A stretch of DNA of 64,000 bases from Cristatella mucedo (lineage: Eukaryota > Bryozoa > Phylactolaemata > Cristatellidae), in contig WPIO01000005.1 of NCBI GenBank assembly GCA_009760855.2, forward strand, positions 11,882,001 to 11,946,000, written 5' to 3'. The notes under the pieces were generated by a model. That model was not told where the DNA came from. It saw only the letters and a list, made by a program, of their open reading frames with translations, and made no database searches. The stretch's first letter is position 1, and the number at the start of each line of letters is the position of its first letter. Shown in pieces: positions 1-11,610 of this stretch. The position numbers were made by a program, and so were the translations under genes.

Positions 1-180
1 CTGACTCTGCTGGGCTTCCCACTTTCTCTATGCTGCGTGAGACGAAGTCTGTTGGCTACCGAATGCGTACCGAAAGCCGCTTAGGCTGTGAGTGGGCTAT
101 ACAAAAATCTCTTGCGTAACACCCACCTGGTCTTCATGACTTTGTGGAGTTACAGACGGAGGTACATTACATTATGCCGC
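1..180 (+). repeat. LINE 3' end, family 2 (L2/CR1-like), 5'-truncated
   Basis: Matches the reverse complement of 43235-43410: the run from 'ctatgctgcgtgagacgaag' through the ending GACTTTGTGGAGTTAC and tail GGTACATTACATTA. The element presumably begins upstream of the window. The tail motif is a short A/C/T repeat. Confidence 0.75.
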
Positions 181-744
181 TACGTATTTTCCAAGTTCAG
201 AGGCTCCAAGGTGCTGAGCTGCTTTTGGATTCAAGCAGTGCCCGAGGGGTGCACAGAGCTCAGCGCTGCGGGTCGTGCCACGCTTGCACTTAAACCTGAG
301 GCTGAATATACGATGCTCCTCAATAGGTTCCAGGTCAGAGCACCGAAGCCCAAAGAGCTAACATTCTCTATATATTCATTGTAGCAGCTCAAAAGCAAGC
401 AAGCCAGCCACTCGCCGAGTGGGATCGGCTAAGAGCATGCAGACGGTCCGACCAACGTCTGCATCTGTCACATCCCGATTCGCTTCCGATTAGCACACAA
501 CAAAGTCTTGCAGTCTTACCCATGGTCGAATTAGACGATGCTCCTCAATAGATTGTGGGTCAAATCACTTACGCTCAAAGAAAACGGTCTTCATCTGCCA
601 CATGCATTTCAGTTGATACCTTTCTCGCGTAGCCTCGTGGCAGATGACGCCCACAGGGTGACTTGTATTGCAGGTTCTTGGGACCTACAAGGAAACCTAG
701 TCTTGCTCTGTGATGTATATTGTTGACATCACCTAGACCATCAA
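181..744. other. Intronic DNA without recognised genes
   Basis: No exon, RNA gene or clear repeat was identified. A 17-base motif (CGATGCTCCTCAATAG plus one base) occurs at about 311 and again at about 536. Confidence 0.5.
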
Positions 745-1090
745 CTATAGTAATAATAATAATATGAATAATACATATGATATAGCGCCCTCAGAGATCT
801 CAATCTCATTTTATACCTTTTACATTTGCTACAAAGACGTCACGATCGAATGGTTAGTGGTAGCATGCTCAATGACAACAAGCATAACATGATTAGGGGT
901 GATATGCACAGGGCCAGCATGCAAATATGGTCAGTAGCAGCATGCACAGTGTCAGAAAACATAGCACATACAGGACGAATCACATGGATCCAATATATAC
1001 TATGATAAATAGATGCGTTTTCAGTTTCTGTTTAAATGTGGTCATGTCAGGGGATATCGTGACGCAAGTCGGATGTGAGTTCCAGGTTAA
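745..1090 (-). repeat. LINE family A 3' end, 5'-truncated
   Basis: On the minus strand this aligns with the 3' part of the near-complete LINE at 44505-47930: CATGCACAGTGTCAG, GGACGAATCACATGG, AAATGTGGTCATGTCAGGGG and the terminal 'ctcagag..ctcaatctc' hairpin with a TAATAATAAT tail. It is diverged, so old. Confidence 0.75.
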
Positions 1091-1341
1091 CTTTATAAAA
1101 ACTCATTGTGTGTCATCTCTTTTCTAAGTTGAAATAATTTTAGTTAAGTGTAGTTTCATTTTGAAAGCGCTTGCTCATGGTTTTCTGGGTTTGAAAAAAC
1201 GGCAAGATGTGCGACCCTTCCACTAGTCAATCAAGGATCAAAGCTCATGCTCTCGGTAGGCCAGCCTGGAGGAGTTTCAACACACGAAAAGCTCACTGCC
1301 ACATTGAATTTAGTGTCCTTATATAATTTGCAAGAATCTTG

Positions 1342-1527
1342 GTGAGCCGTGATGGCACACTAAGTAAAATGGTTGCTTTTCACGACCTCGGTCCCGAGGT
1401 CGTGGATTCGAATCCTGTATTGGGCGATCCTTGATTGCCACTGAAAGCGGTGGTGATGGCCGTAAAGGCTCTCCTGTCGCTATGCAAAAGAGGCCGTTAA
1501 GTCAGCTAGTAACTTCATGAGGATTTG
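1342..1527 (+). repeat. SINE family B (tRNA-headed)
   Basis: The head has an A-box-like GCCGTGATGGCACACTAAGT and a B box GGATTCGAATCC. It is followed by a unique body GCCACTGAAAGCGGTGGTGA and a tail GGCCGTAAAGGCTCTCCTGT ending in GTCAGCTAGTAACTTCATG. Full-length relatives are at 54371-54556 and, on the minus strand, 16785-16972. The promoter boxes are tRNA-like, but the cloverleaf is not a credible functional tRNA. Confidence 0.8.
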
Positions 1528-1767
1528 AACAACAGCCGTGATATAGAATGAGAAGATTTTCACTAAACTGTAAGACACAGTTTCTCTTTAAATGAATGAG
1601 ATGAAGCCCTTTTCGAAGTGCTCAGGCTGAAATTGCATAAGCTTTTAGAAACTGTCTTTTTCTATGTTAAAAAAGCGTGGACTTCCAAGTCAGGCCATTT
1701 TAATAGTTCCTGCTCAGAAGTACCTACTGACAATAAATAGCGAAACTGCGATCTTTTTTGCTTTCAG

Positions 1768-1907
1768 GAAGAAACCGAAAAATACTTCCTCGGCATATTT
1801 TGCATGGAGGCGACAATGAAAATATTAGCACTGGGCTTTATTTGGAACAAAGGTGCTTATCTGAGGAGCGTTTGGAACATAATAGACTTCGTAGTGGTTA
1901 TTACTGG
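1768..1907 (+). CDS. Cav2: Cav2 exon: IS2 to start of IS3
   Basis: The exon follows a pyrimidine-rich TTTCAG acceptor and ends before GTAAGC. It reads [20 protein letters not shown], then ALGF, YLRSVWN and DFVVVITG, matching the Cav2 IS2-S3 region (GIFCFEA, ALGF, DFVVVLTG). Entry phase is 0, exit phase 2. The IS1 exon should lie upstream of the window; I found no candidate in 1-1767. Confidence 0.93.
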
Positions 1908-3544
1908 GTAAGCAGGCTTAATGTTGTCACTACATCGTCTTTTGGTCTTGCTAAATCTTTTATAAGTGCAAGTCATAGTGAGTGCAATAGGCGGGACAGA
2001 AAATGTACAAATATAATTGAAATATAACAATACCTAATCTAGCTAATTTCTCACATTTTGAATTTTTAAACTATCAATTGGCTGAAGCAATGTGGGTACA
2101 ACGCAGTAGCAAATAGCTCTTTTGTGGGCTCAAACAAAATTTGTTAACAAGCTGGCTGAGTCTGTGAATGTTCCAAAAAGGTGATTATTCTTGTGGGTCT
2201 GCCAAAATCTGAGAAACTGCACAGGTAGTCGCTCGGTTAGTACTGCGAAAACTGTGATCTGCAATTAGATTCAGTGGGCACACGAAGTGACAACACATAT
2301 TATTACATCGTGAGTACTTTCAGCGACTGAATGGTTCATAAATACTCTTGTAGTTGTGAAGATTTACACAGTAACACATTTGCATGTACCTACAATGTAG
2401 CAATCGCTGAGGCTGTTGGGTCTCCTGAACAACACTCTCTGCAGAACCAGCCGCTTATTCACGGCCGGCACATTGCTGCAAATTAACGCGATCTAGCCAT
2501 CAATAATGATGCCATTCTATATTCCTAAGACCCCGCGTCAGGAATGACTAAGAATCCACGGCCTTATTATGTATGGGATAACTGCTATTAGTCCATTACT
2601 GTCATGATACACGTCATTCACGGTCGACCGATGGCTGTGGACCAGAAAAGGCTGCTTGGCCAGCAGAAAAAGGTGTTGCCGGGAGTGATGCAGCTGTTTT
2701 AACTCCATATTTAAGAGCCCAAGTGTCTGAAAATAAATTGAAATGCATTACAAATCGCCGTCCCTGTAATAGCAAATTATTTCTGGGGCTTTTTTCAAAA
2801 GTGAAGACGTGAAGCATTGACCATGTGACCCGGTTTCGGTATTTGTAGGCCATCGTCCAGATTGCTGTTTCGCGAAGACCCAGTAAGGCCTAGTTACAAG
2901 TGGTTCATCGATCGGCCTAAAGCTCTCCTACAAGGTAGATTTAAACCCGAGAACTTAGGTCTAGAATCTGTGGCACTAGTCACTCACCGCAGGGACATCT
3001 CTCAGTAAAAATGATCAACATCTTCTGAGCAATTGCATTGTGAATAAGCACTCACGATTTCAGGCCTCCACACTAAAGACTCGGCGAACGGAAGAAAAAG
3101 CCGGCAGTGATAGTATTTATTGATCTGCGACAAAATCCATCTGCAAGTAGGATTACAGCCACGAAAATCGGGATTAAATTTATGCGGTCATAATTACGTG
3201 ACCACTGGTTGAAGCCAGCGAAACAAGAGTAGCAGTCAAAACAAGACAAGTTTGCAAACTAGTGAATACGTTTCGTCCGTCTTGTTGTTAAAGGACGTGT
3301 GTTTTTGTGGTGCACCCAGCCATGTAAGAATATACCTCGAGAGTTGTATTGCCTTATTCACCGGCTAAGACTCTTTGTGCCTTCTCATCAACCTAACGTT
3401 GCAGTTTCAGGGACGCTATTTGGGGCCACCGCTTAAGGTTTTCATATTTTATTAAATACCGCTCGGTAGTCTGTCGCGAACGAAGTTTCTGCCTTATCAC
3501 ATTTATTTCTGCATAATATTCAGTGGCTTTCTATCAAGCATCCC
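1908..3544. other. Intron, nothing identified
   Basis: This is the intron after the IS2 exon. It has only short chance ORFs in both strands, and no splice-bounded conserved block or repeat was recognised. Confidence 0.5.
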
Positions 3545-4152
3545 AGAAATTTCAAGTACCCCAGTCTAGCTAACTCGCTCACTCGCTATCACGTCGATTC
3601 AATCGCCAGCATTAGCCTACCTATCCGACCCTCCTCGCTTCTCCAGTCACGTGCTCTCTCACCACTCGCCCCACAGCATCCAATCAGATAGCCGATCCTC
3701 GCACGAAGTTACAATCTTTAAGCGTTGGAGCCGTAGCTCGTATGCACCGAAATTTCAGGATCCCTTCTAGCTACGGTCAAGACTCGCCATGCCCTTGCTT
3801 CTTTTAAGGCTCGACTAAAGACCCATCCGTTTCGGTCGGCTGTTTCTACGCTCCAGTGACCTTGTCTGTTTTCGTTTTCTCTTACGGTGCTTTTTGCATG
3901 TGTACCTGTGCATGATTCAGTGCATTCTACAAGCCAGCGGTCTTAATAGCCACTGGCCATGAGTGTCTTCCTAGTTACGTTAACATTCTGGGCTAAGCAT
4001 GATATCTATTTGCATTAGCATTCTTGATACTAACCCTATAATTAACCTCATGGGTACTGATTCTCTTACAGTGCTTGTAAAGTGCCTGGATAGAAGTTTT
4101 GTTTCCTTAATGCGCTTTGAATAAACGACTGTTATTATTATTATTATTATTA
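3545..4152 (+). repeat. LINE 3' end, family 3
   Basis: Shares an ordered series of blocks with 39500-40066: CTAAAGAC.C.TCC.TTTGTCGCGGTT-like, CCAGTGA.CTTGTCT, GCATGATTCAGTG, GGGTACTGATTCTCTTA. It ends in GTAAAGTGCCTGGATAG, AATGCGCTTT and a TTATTATTATTA tail. The 3' hairpin design resembles LINE family A. The coding remnant is too decayed to read. Confidence 0.65.
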
Positions 4153-4614
4153 ATGGTAAAGTGTGATAACGTTTGTGATGTTTATCAGTGTTCAACGGGG
4201 CTGCTCAAAATCTGCAAGTTAGATTGAAGCTCAGGAATATTATTAAGCCTAAAAATGGCCTACAAAGGTTCACTGAAAATGAAAAAGCAGAGCCTTTGGT
4301 CGCAAATAACAATGCTTTCACATGCCAAACTTTTATTTCTTAAGTAACTGCGTAAAGAAAACGCTTGATGACAGCAGATTAAAATTCACTGAATGCTAGA
4401 GGAGCGGTGCTATAGCGGCGATGTTCTGACGCCACCAAAGAGTTTCGGAATTTTTGGATAGCTGAGTGGACAGAAAGGAATGTTTTCTGGGCATACACTT
4501 GTATGTTCGCTTTAAAAAAATCTTTCGCAACCCTCAAAGGCATTTTTAATATGGATTCTTTCTAAAAAATACTGCATACAATACATTATAATGCAATCTC
4601 ATTTTTTCTTTCAG

Positions 4615-4715
4615 GTTTGTGACCATGCTTGCTGAAACTTCTGGAGAATTTGATTTCAGGACTCTTCGAGCCATCCGTGTACTTCGTCCGTTAAAGCTCG
4701 TTTCTGGAATACCGA
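4615..4715 (+). CDS. Cav2: Cav2 exon: IS3-IS4 voltage sensor
   Basis: The acceptor is TTTCTTTCAG and the donor GTAAGC. The exon reads [14 protein letters not shown], then [19 protein letters not shown], an S4 helix with a basic residue at every third position (R, R, R, R, K). Phase 2 in, phase 1 out. It corresponds to the short vertebrate exon that ends inside GIPS. Confidence 0.95.
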
Positions 4716-4804
4716 GTAAGCATGCTTGAAAATAAGTTATGTTATAGGAATTAGTGACGACGGAATTGAATTTAATGGGCAAGTCGAAATGGACGAGTTA
4801 GTAA

Positions 4805-4943
4805 AAAAAATAAATAATTCATTTATATAGCACCGTAAGAGAACTAAATCTCTATTCAGCTTCACATATGCCACCAGACTCCAGCCCACGACCTCGGCCA
4901 GACCTTGGTCGGGGCGAGCACCTTAACCGCTAGACCAAACAAA
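4805..4943 (-). repeat. SINE family A copy
   Basis: On the minus strand: head TTTGGTCTAGCGGTTAAGGT (A box), GGTCGTGGGCTGGAG (B box), then GTGAAGCTGAATAGAGAT and TTAGTTCTCTTACGGTGCTA, tail ATAAATGAATTATTTATTT. It abuts a LINE fragment at 4945. Confidence 0.82.
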
Positions 4944-4944
4944 C

Positions 4945-5492
4945 ATAACATGGTTAGAGGTGACTTGCAGAGGGTAAGCATATGTGGTTAGTAGTGGCAT
5001 GTGAAGTGTCAGCACGCATAAGCACAGAAAGGACGAATCACATGAACCCACTAAGCTTTGATAAATAGATGCGTTTCAATTTTTATTTTAAATGTAGTCA
5101 TGTTAGAGAATGTTGTTACGCCAGTCTGGAGTGATTTCCAGATTTTTGGAGCATACGAAAGGCACGGTCTCCAATGGATTTGAGGTTAGTACGAGCTATC
5201 GGTAAACGATTAGATTCCGAAAAGCGGGTGGTATGGTGCTTAGCCTGGTGGAGGATAGAGATCTCGTAGATCTGATAGATATGCAGGAACCAAAGAATAA
5301 AGGAAACTAAAAGTGAGTGACAGAATTTTGAAGTATATGCGTTGATTGATTGGGAGAGATTGTAGGTCGGCAAGAAATGGTGTGATGTGGCTACTGCGAC
5401 GCTCAGGAAGGCAGGCCTAGCTGCAGAATCTTGCACCAGCTGTAAGCGCCTGATTGCACAGGCCGGTAGACCAGTAAGTAGTGAGTTGCATT
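4945..5492 (-). repeat. LINE family A 3' part (left arm of an inverted pair)
   Basis: Reads, on the minus strand, the RT C-terminal region and 3' UTR of family A (CCTGTGCAATCAGGCGCTTA, TTTCGGAATCTAATCG, GGACGAATCACATGAACC complement). A second copy in the opposite orientation starts about 25 bases away. It is decayed, with several frame breaks. Confidence 0.75.
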
Positions 5493-5517
5493 AGACCTAT
5501 GCAAGAAGGCGTTTCAC

Positions 5518-6062
5518 AGTCAGTTCAAAACTCGGGAGCCCGGCTTGTCTGTCGTGAGCGTCGTAGTTTCCACATTAGGCCACTTCTCAGCGACCAAGAC
5601 TAGTTGCACATCAAACAGAGCATCGACTTCAAGGTTATGACACTCAAATTTAGGTCCTCTCTTTTTCTTGCTCAAGCTTACCTATCCTACTTCACAATCA
5701 TGTCAAGGCACTGGACCACCCGCTGTTCTGAATCGAATCGTTTAGCTGTGCCTCGAACCGACCTGAAATTTATCTGAGACTGTACCTTATTTCTCTTACA
5801 TTCTTAAAGCCCGGAATCTACTCCCGACAGACGTCGTGACATCCTTTGACCTGATGACGTTGAAATAGAAACTGCAAAAAAGTACCTCTTCTTTACATAA
5901 TTATCTGGATCCTATTGAATTAACCTGTGTGCATTTTTGGGTACTGACGCTGTGCGTTCTATCACGCACCAAAGTGACGTGCTTCCATTACAGCACACAC
6001 AAAGTCGCTAGAAAGCGATTGAGTTCTCTGAGGGTGGTATACAAAAGTATGATTATTATTTT
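5518..6062 (+). repeat. LINE family A 3' part (right arm of an inverted pair)
   Basis: On the plus strand: AAACTCGGGAGCCCGGCTTG, TGTCGTGAGCGTCGTAG (CRERR peptide), AAGCCCGGAATCTACTCCCG, then the tail hairpin GCTAGAAAGCGATTGAGTTC and TCTGAGGGTGG. It covers almost the same part of the element as 4945-5492 in the other orientation. Confidence 0.78.
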
Positions 6063-6544
6063 TCATTAAATTGAGTTAAAAAGAACCAAATGACTACGAC
6101 TGCTAAGATCATCACATACTTTCAATCAATTTACACCCGCCACTCACTTATCTTACAAAAGACTTCTGATTTCCACAGCCTTAATCGTAATCGCCATAGC
6201 TTGCCTACCTGAAAATCCTGGCTCTGCTACTGTGAAAAGCCGCCAGTCTTAATTTCGAAGCTCAATTCATTTTAAATACAGTGGGTAGGCCCTCATGGAT
6301 TTTTACTACGGTATTTCAAGTGGCTATGCTATTTTTAGGCTGTCGTTAAAGTCGTTATTTTCAAGGCAGGCCTTGGCGAGGTCTGCAGAGCTTAGCGAGA
6401 TCGCGATTGAAGCCTAATAATCATAATAATAATAAGACTCTCAGTTATGACTTGCATAATTTGAGAACGCCGCCACAGCAAGCACAATGCATTCGGATGG
6501 AGCTAAGGCTGCGATGAAAAGGTAAGCATAATCTGGATCTCCAC

Positions 6545-6850
6545 ATGGAACCAATAATGATATTAACACATTTGAAGAGAACCTCAGGAGAACTAAGTCT
6601 CTGTTTAGTACTTAAAATACACACACTAGAAATACACATACTAGCCCATTGGTTAGTAATAAAATGCACAGTGTCAGCACACATAAGCATGCAAAGGACA
6701 AATCACAAGGACCAAGCAAATGCTGTCAGAAGCAGGCTCGCTTTAGCTCCTTTTTAAATGTCGTCAAGTCTGTTTATGTCACGACGTGAGTCGAGACGTG
6801 AGTTGTACGCTTTGGGAGCACTAAAGGCACGGTATCCAAGCAATTGTGTT
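6545..6850 (-). repeat. LINE family A 3' end, diverged
   Basis: Minus-strand match to the family A 3' UTR: AAATGCACAGTGTCAGCACA, AAGGACAAATCACAAGGACC, TTTTTAAATGTCGTCAAGTC and ACTAAGTCTCT of the tail hairpin. It is strongly decayed. Confidence 0.65.
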
Positions 6851-7454
6851 GTGACGTTAGACGCGGGAAGTGTTATTGTAAAGTACATAATTATAGCAAG
6901 TGTGGAGTAATCACAGTTCGTTTCGCAAAGGAAAAGCTGAGAAAACAGAGCCAACCCCAACATTTTGGACCGATTGTCCACCGGCTGATCAGTCAAAACA
7001 GCCAGGTTTGACCGGTCCGCAGCAAGCATACAGAACTCCGGTTGCGGTCATAGAGCTACGCCCCAGGTGACATTGCAAGCGTAGAAAAACACGAATTAAA
7101 TTATCAAAATTATAGTTAACACGTGGCTGCCATATGTTTATTCTGAGTCTTTTGTAAAAGACCGAACACGCACGACTTAAAGATTGAAATCTAGCACATT
7201 ATACTCACCCTTGGCTAAAGCTGTGCTAAAGTAGGCCTAACATTGTGGTGGCAATGACGTCCAAGTTCGAATTGTGTCGAGTGTGCTGATGTTTTTGATA
7301 ACCAGAATGGCTTTCTAAGTACAGCTTTCCGGCCAATGGTTGATTGTGTCACTCATCGCCGAGGCTTTCAGGGCTCGTGTCAGTAATGCGATTCAAAAAC
7401 TCTCAGCGGTTGGCATTCCTTGTCCGGCGACACCCGACGCGCTTACCGTCTTAG
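6851..7454. other. Intron, nothing identified
   Basis: Sequence upstream of the IS5 exon; no repeat or conserved element was seen. Confidence 0.45.
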
Positions 7455-7610
7455 GTCTGCAGATCGTACTGAAGTCGATCCTTACCGCGATGGTGCCCCT
7501 AATGCAGATTGCTCTGCTCGTGCTTTTCGCCATCCTCATATTCGCTATCATTGGATTGGAGCTGTACAATGGTTCACTTCACATGACCTGCTTTTTAAAC
7601 ACCACCAAGA
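7455..7610 (+). CDS. Cav2: Cav2 exon: IS4-S5 linker and IS5
   Basis: The acceptor is CGTCTTAG and the donor GTAAGC. The exon reads [20 protein letters not shown], then a hydrophobic S5 with [14 protein letters not shown] and HMTCF. The codon for S of GIPS is split across the upstream junction, which fixes the acceptor at the first AG rather than the second one six bases later. Confidence 0.95.
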
Positions 7611-7700
7611 GTAAGCTGCATCAGCATGTCATCGCTCGCTCACGACTATTTAAAAGCCTGAAGTGATGAGATGAGCGAAGCGTTCTGCTCTCGTCTGCAG

Positions 7701-7897
7701 CGATGTATGAGGCTCAAGGCCCGCCGAGACCGTGCGACACCGGCGGCAAAGGATACACTTGTCCGGGAGGTACCAAGTGCACGTACCACTGGGAAGGGCC
7801 GAACAAGGGAATAACGAACTTCGACAACATTGGCTTTGCCATGTTGACCGTTTTCCAATGTCTAACCATGGAAGGGTGGACAGATATCATGTACTGG
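7701..7897 (+). CDS. Cav2: Cav2 exon: domain I turret and pore loop
   Basis: The exon holds a cysteine-rich extracellular turret ([16 protein letters not shown]), [16 protein letters not shown] and the selectivity motif [11 protein letters not shown]. The glutamate in MEGW is the domain I contribution to the EEEE filter. The donor is GTAATA; exit phase 0. The turret cysteines match positions conserved in Cav channels. Confidence 0.95.
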
Positions 7898-8012
7898 GTA
7901 ATACTAAGAATGCGAAGCACTGCATCAATCGCTCATCTGTGGGCTCGGCATTTGGCTTGCATAGAGACGGTGCTCATGTGGGCCTCGGAAACCGAAATGC
8001 TGACCGTTGCAG

Positions 8013-8116
8013 ACTAATGATGCCCTCGGATCTGGTTACAACTGGCTTTATTTCGTGCCGCTCATTATTCTCGGATCATTCTTCATGCTTAACCTCGTGC
8101 TCGGTGTATTGAGCGG
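8013..8116 (+). CDS. Cav2: Cav2 exon: IS6
   Basis: The acceptor is GTTGCAG and the donor GTAAGT. It reads [20 protein letters not shown], then [15 protein letters not shown], the classic IS6 gate helix. Phase 0 in, phase 2 out; the split glycine leads into [10 protein letters not shown] of the AID exon. Confidence 0.95.
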
Positions 8117-8606
8117 GTAAGTGCTCGGGTAGGCGAGTCGAATAGAGCTCTCGGCATTTTTATGCGGTGTGATGCTGCGTTTCAGGTTTAAGTATACATC
8201 CAAGAGCAAAAGTATGGGGATTTTTACAGAACTTCCGGTCTGTTTGAAGTTTGCAGTTCTAATAATATTTCACTAACCATTTAATAAGCTGACGACTTTT
8301 CTCACTGGCCTGTAGCTTCTTGGGGCTTAAAGGGTTGATTACATCAGTCCTGTAATAAAACGTCAGGTTGCATCTCTAACACGTCACTAGCCTAATTTAC
8401 ATAATTAATTTGGCGGCCTAATTAACTCATTAACATAGTGTGGCCATGAGAAAGTATGCACTTGGCTCTTATAAGTGTTTAAGTTTAACTTATGACTAGT
8501 TTTGACAAGGGCAAGCCTCTGACAAGAAAATGCACTGCAAATTATTATGAAAGCCATATATGCACAAAAGTAAAAGATTCCGTAGCAGCTATCGTATAAA
8601 CGAATA

Positions 8607-8649
<43 letters not shown>

Positions 8650-9489
8650 AAGTAAGTACTCCAGATTAATGTACAGCTTCGAGTCCTGCCTCTTGTGACC
8701 TGATCTCGAAGCTCACCATCCAGTCAATGAAGACCACACTCTCTCTAAATCCCACGTATACTGTTATTTTTTTTGAAATGAAAGGCGTAGCATTACCGTA
8801 AGCGGAAAGGACGCTCTCGGACTGAAGCAATCTCGAAGGTGACCGCTGCTGTCTAGGGGGTTAACAATGGCGTCGTCAGAAGTACGAGTGACTGCTTCAC
8901 GGAGAATCACATGCGGAGTACGTCTCAGCTCGCCAAGAGCCGTGGCTCAGAGAGGGGATAACTATTAACAAGGTTACAGCACTTGCACGGGTTAATTGAA
9001 TGAAAAGCTTTGAAAAACCCAGTCTTTAAAAAATAAGAAAATTTAGCCGTCAAAATGAGCTCGGCCATGATATCTCTTGTTGGCTCTGGATGAAATCTGC
9101 GTGTTTGGTTTGAAAATGACATTTCAGTGGCTCATGACCACCTCAGTTCCACAATCAAATTCGCCCACTCTCAGCTCGTAACATTAAAACATTCGGGCTT
9201 ACTTAAATGATAATATCACAGCTAACCCAGTTCATTAGTTTATGTCGAATCACCTAGAACTTTGTAACTGTCCTCCTCTAGGTCTTCCTCCATCCACAGT
9301 AGGAGACCTCGGTCGTCAAAGGCGAGCACCGTCACCATGCTTTACCAAGTCATACGAATAGTATTAAGCGATACGCACATAAATCTTGACGTTACGGCTC
9401 ACAAATCCGCGCCGGCGCCAACCCAGGCACCTCATTCTGTGCCCTTCCCCCTTATCTTTCTTATGTTAAGGTACTAATTACCCTGATCT
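8117..9489. other. Intron with an AT microsatellite, otherwise unidentified
   Basis: An (AT)n run lies at 8610-8646. The rest shows no gene. A weak SINE A-like echo (GACCTCGGTCGTCAAAGGCG, 9307-9326, minus strand) is too decayed to delimit. Confidence 0.5.
8610..8646. repeat. (AT)n microsatellite
   Basis: About 18 uninterrupted AT units. Confidence 0.95.
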
Positions 9490-9640
9490 CTCATGTACCT
9501 CGTCTTTTCTACAAACTGTTTCTTAAGTCGGAATGCTGGCAACCGTATGCGCACCGAAAGCCCTTGCTCAGGTCTATCTATGTACGCTGTAGAAAACTCT
9601 CTAGCGAAGCAATGCACCTAGTTATTGTGACTCTGAGCGG
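9490..9640 (+). repeat. LINE family 2 3' end, decayed
   Basis: Contains GGCAACCGTATGCGCACCGA, AAGC and GTGACTCTGAGCGG, parallel to 55-150 near the window start (GGCTACCGAATGCGTACCGA). It has lost its tail. Confidence 0.55.
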
Positions 9641-10489
9641 AACTCGATTTGATAAGGAATATTGAAAACCCAGAATATCATTTTCCGGTTGTAAGGGCGG
9701 CCGCCTGTGTCGTCCTGTTGGTGCAGGATTTTTGCTGTTCGGCTTTAAATCAACAAAACCGTAAGTTGTTTTCAAATTCGTATTTTGCTTTACCGCGAAG
9801 CTTCGATTGCTTATAAAACGGCTTTAATTGATAAAATTAAAAACCTCACTTTAATCTGAACGCTGTTTAGATATTGGCAAAAGTTCTTTTGTCAAATATC
9901 AGTGGACATTTTTGTGTGAATGTTCTCTGTTTGGACAATTGCACTGAACAACCAACAATATTTAAAAGAGTTAAATGCAGTTAAAAAATCATGCTCCGCG
10001 TCATCTTCAAACGTGATATATTCTGTAACCCCGATTCGGGGGCAGAGGCTATTTCCCGCCAAGCCCCACCATGCTCAGGCCATGCCGCTGCTCGCCACGC
10101 CGCAGAGATAGGGCCGATGGGGAGGACAATCTCGGGCAGGAGCAATCTTGAGTACGAGCGACAATCCACACAAGTAACAGCCAAGACGACATTGGTAAGA
10201 CATTAGCTGCAGTTAAGAGGATTCACTAGCACGGTAAATCTTAGCTCACCAAAGGCGCCAGCTCACGGAGGGAGGCCACGATCAACTCGCTACAGGGGGA
10301 ACTCGGAATACACAAGTCGTAACAACGAGCGTGCTATCCATCCCGGGCCTTGGGTATTACGTTTCTTTGCGTGCGTGGCCGCATCGCCAGAGCACGCCTG
10401 AACCCATCCGGATGCATAACTCGGCGAGAACGAGGGCGTCCAACACCACGACTTAGTCGGCCAACTTCGGTTACCCAAGAGTCCAACAG
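9641..10489. other. Intron, nothing identified
   Basis: Locally GC-richer around 10030-10480; overlapping short ORFs on both strands look like chance. No known motif was found. Confidence 0.4.
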
Positions 10490-10890
10490 TCTATAAATAC
10501 CTCGTATAAACCTTAAATCCTTTGGAGACCGTGCATTTAGTTCGTATGCTCCCAATGCTTGGAACTCCCTCCCGACCTGCGTCAGAACATCCCCTGACCT
10601 GACCACATTTAAAAGGAACTTAAAAACACACCTATTTAGGACAGCATTTAGTGGGTCCTGGGATTCGTCCTTGATGTGCTTATGCGTGCTGACACTATGC
10701 ATGCTGCCACTAACCACATTTGCATGCTTACCCTGTGCATATCACCCCTAACCATGTTATTCATTTTGTTTGTTTTTCAAGCATGATTTTACTTACCGTT
10801 TAATTGCATTTCCCCTGGCAGCAAATGTAAGGCGCCTAGAAAGAGATTGAGTTCTCTGACGTCGCCTTATCAAGTACATTATTATTATTA
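10490..10890 (+). repeat. LINE family A 3' end, 5'-truncated
   Basis: Plus-strand copy: CTTTGGAGACCGTGCATTTA, TGGAACTCCCTCCCGACCTG, TTAGTGGGTCCTGGGATTCG, TTGTTTTTCAAGCATGATTT, GCAAATGTAAGGCGCCTAGA, AAGAGATTGAGTTCTCTGA and an ATTATTATTA tail. It is moderately conserved, hence among the younger truncated copies. Confidence 0.88.
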
Positions 10891-11155
10891 GCTTCTTTTT
10901 CAGGTGGAGACAACTGAACATATAGGGCACTGCTGCTCCAGTTTTGGTCTTGAGACTTATAAAATCTTGTAATGGGCTGAAAGGGAAGAGCCGGGCGACC
11001 CGATATTGCCAAGTCAGTTTTTTAGGGGAGGATGCGGGTAGACAAAAGGCTTGAGCAATATCCCACCGTCTACGAGTGCCGCAACACTGGCTCAGAACTG
11101 GGTGGTGCGCGGCTCAGAGGTTGCGTTTGCATGGGTATTTTGGAGAGGGACTAGC

Positions 11156-11290
11156 CACCCTGGTTTGGCCTAGGGGTGAAGGTGCTCGAATTTGACGGCC
11201 GAGGTCGTCGGCTCAAACCCTGCGGAAGTGAAGCACCTGGAAAGAGATTTAGATCTCTTAGGACGCTACACACAAGAATGCTATTATATC
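11156..11290 (+). repeat. SINE family A copy
   Basis: Head TGGTTTGGCCTAGGGGTGAA, GGTGCTCG; B-box region GGCTCAAACCC; tail GTGAAGCACCTGGAAAGAGA, TTTAGATCTCTTAGGACGCT. The outer and inner stem halves of the tail hairpin are both present. Confidence 0.82.
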
Positions 11291-11610
11291 TATTTACCCG
11301 TGCCGTTTTACAATATACTCAACCTTTAAAAGCTACCCGTTAGTTTTAAAGTAGGCTACTGCAATGAATTCCTAGATTAGCAAGTCTCCTAACGATTGTT
11401 CGTCTTCAGCCGCGTCGTACTGGTCTGGTACTGGGGTGCGCCCAAATGGCAGCAAGTTCTCAATAATCTGCATGGGGTCTCCGTTAAGCATTTAGCTACA
11501 CCGGAAATGCAGCATTGTGAAAATTTTTATAGAATGACATTCTCAATTACAATATTTTCTCCACATTCATGTATACGCCTGCAGCCTGAGCCGCAGGAGC
11601 CTGGAGCGCC

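Noticed and set aside
1380-1430. tRNA genes suggested by A- and B-box motifs (also at 13430, 38570, 54380)
   Set aside because: The boxes occur in dispersed repeats with shared bodies and tails and without a sound cloverleaf; they are SINE heads.
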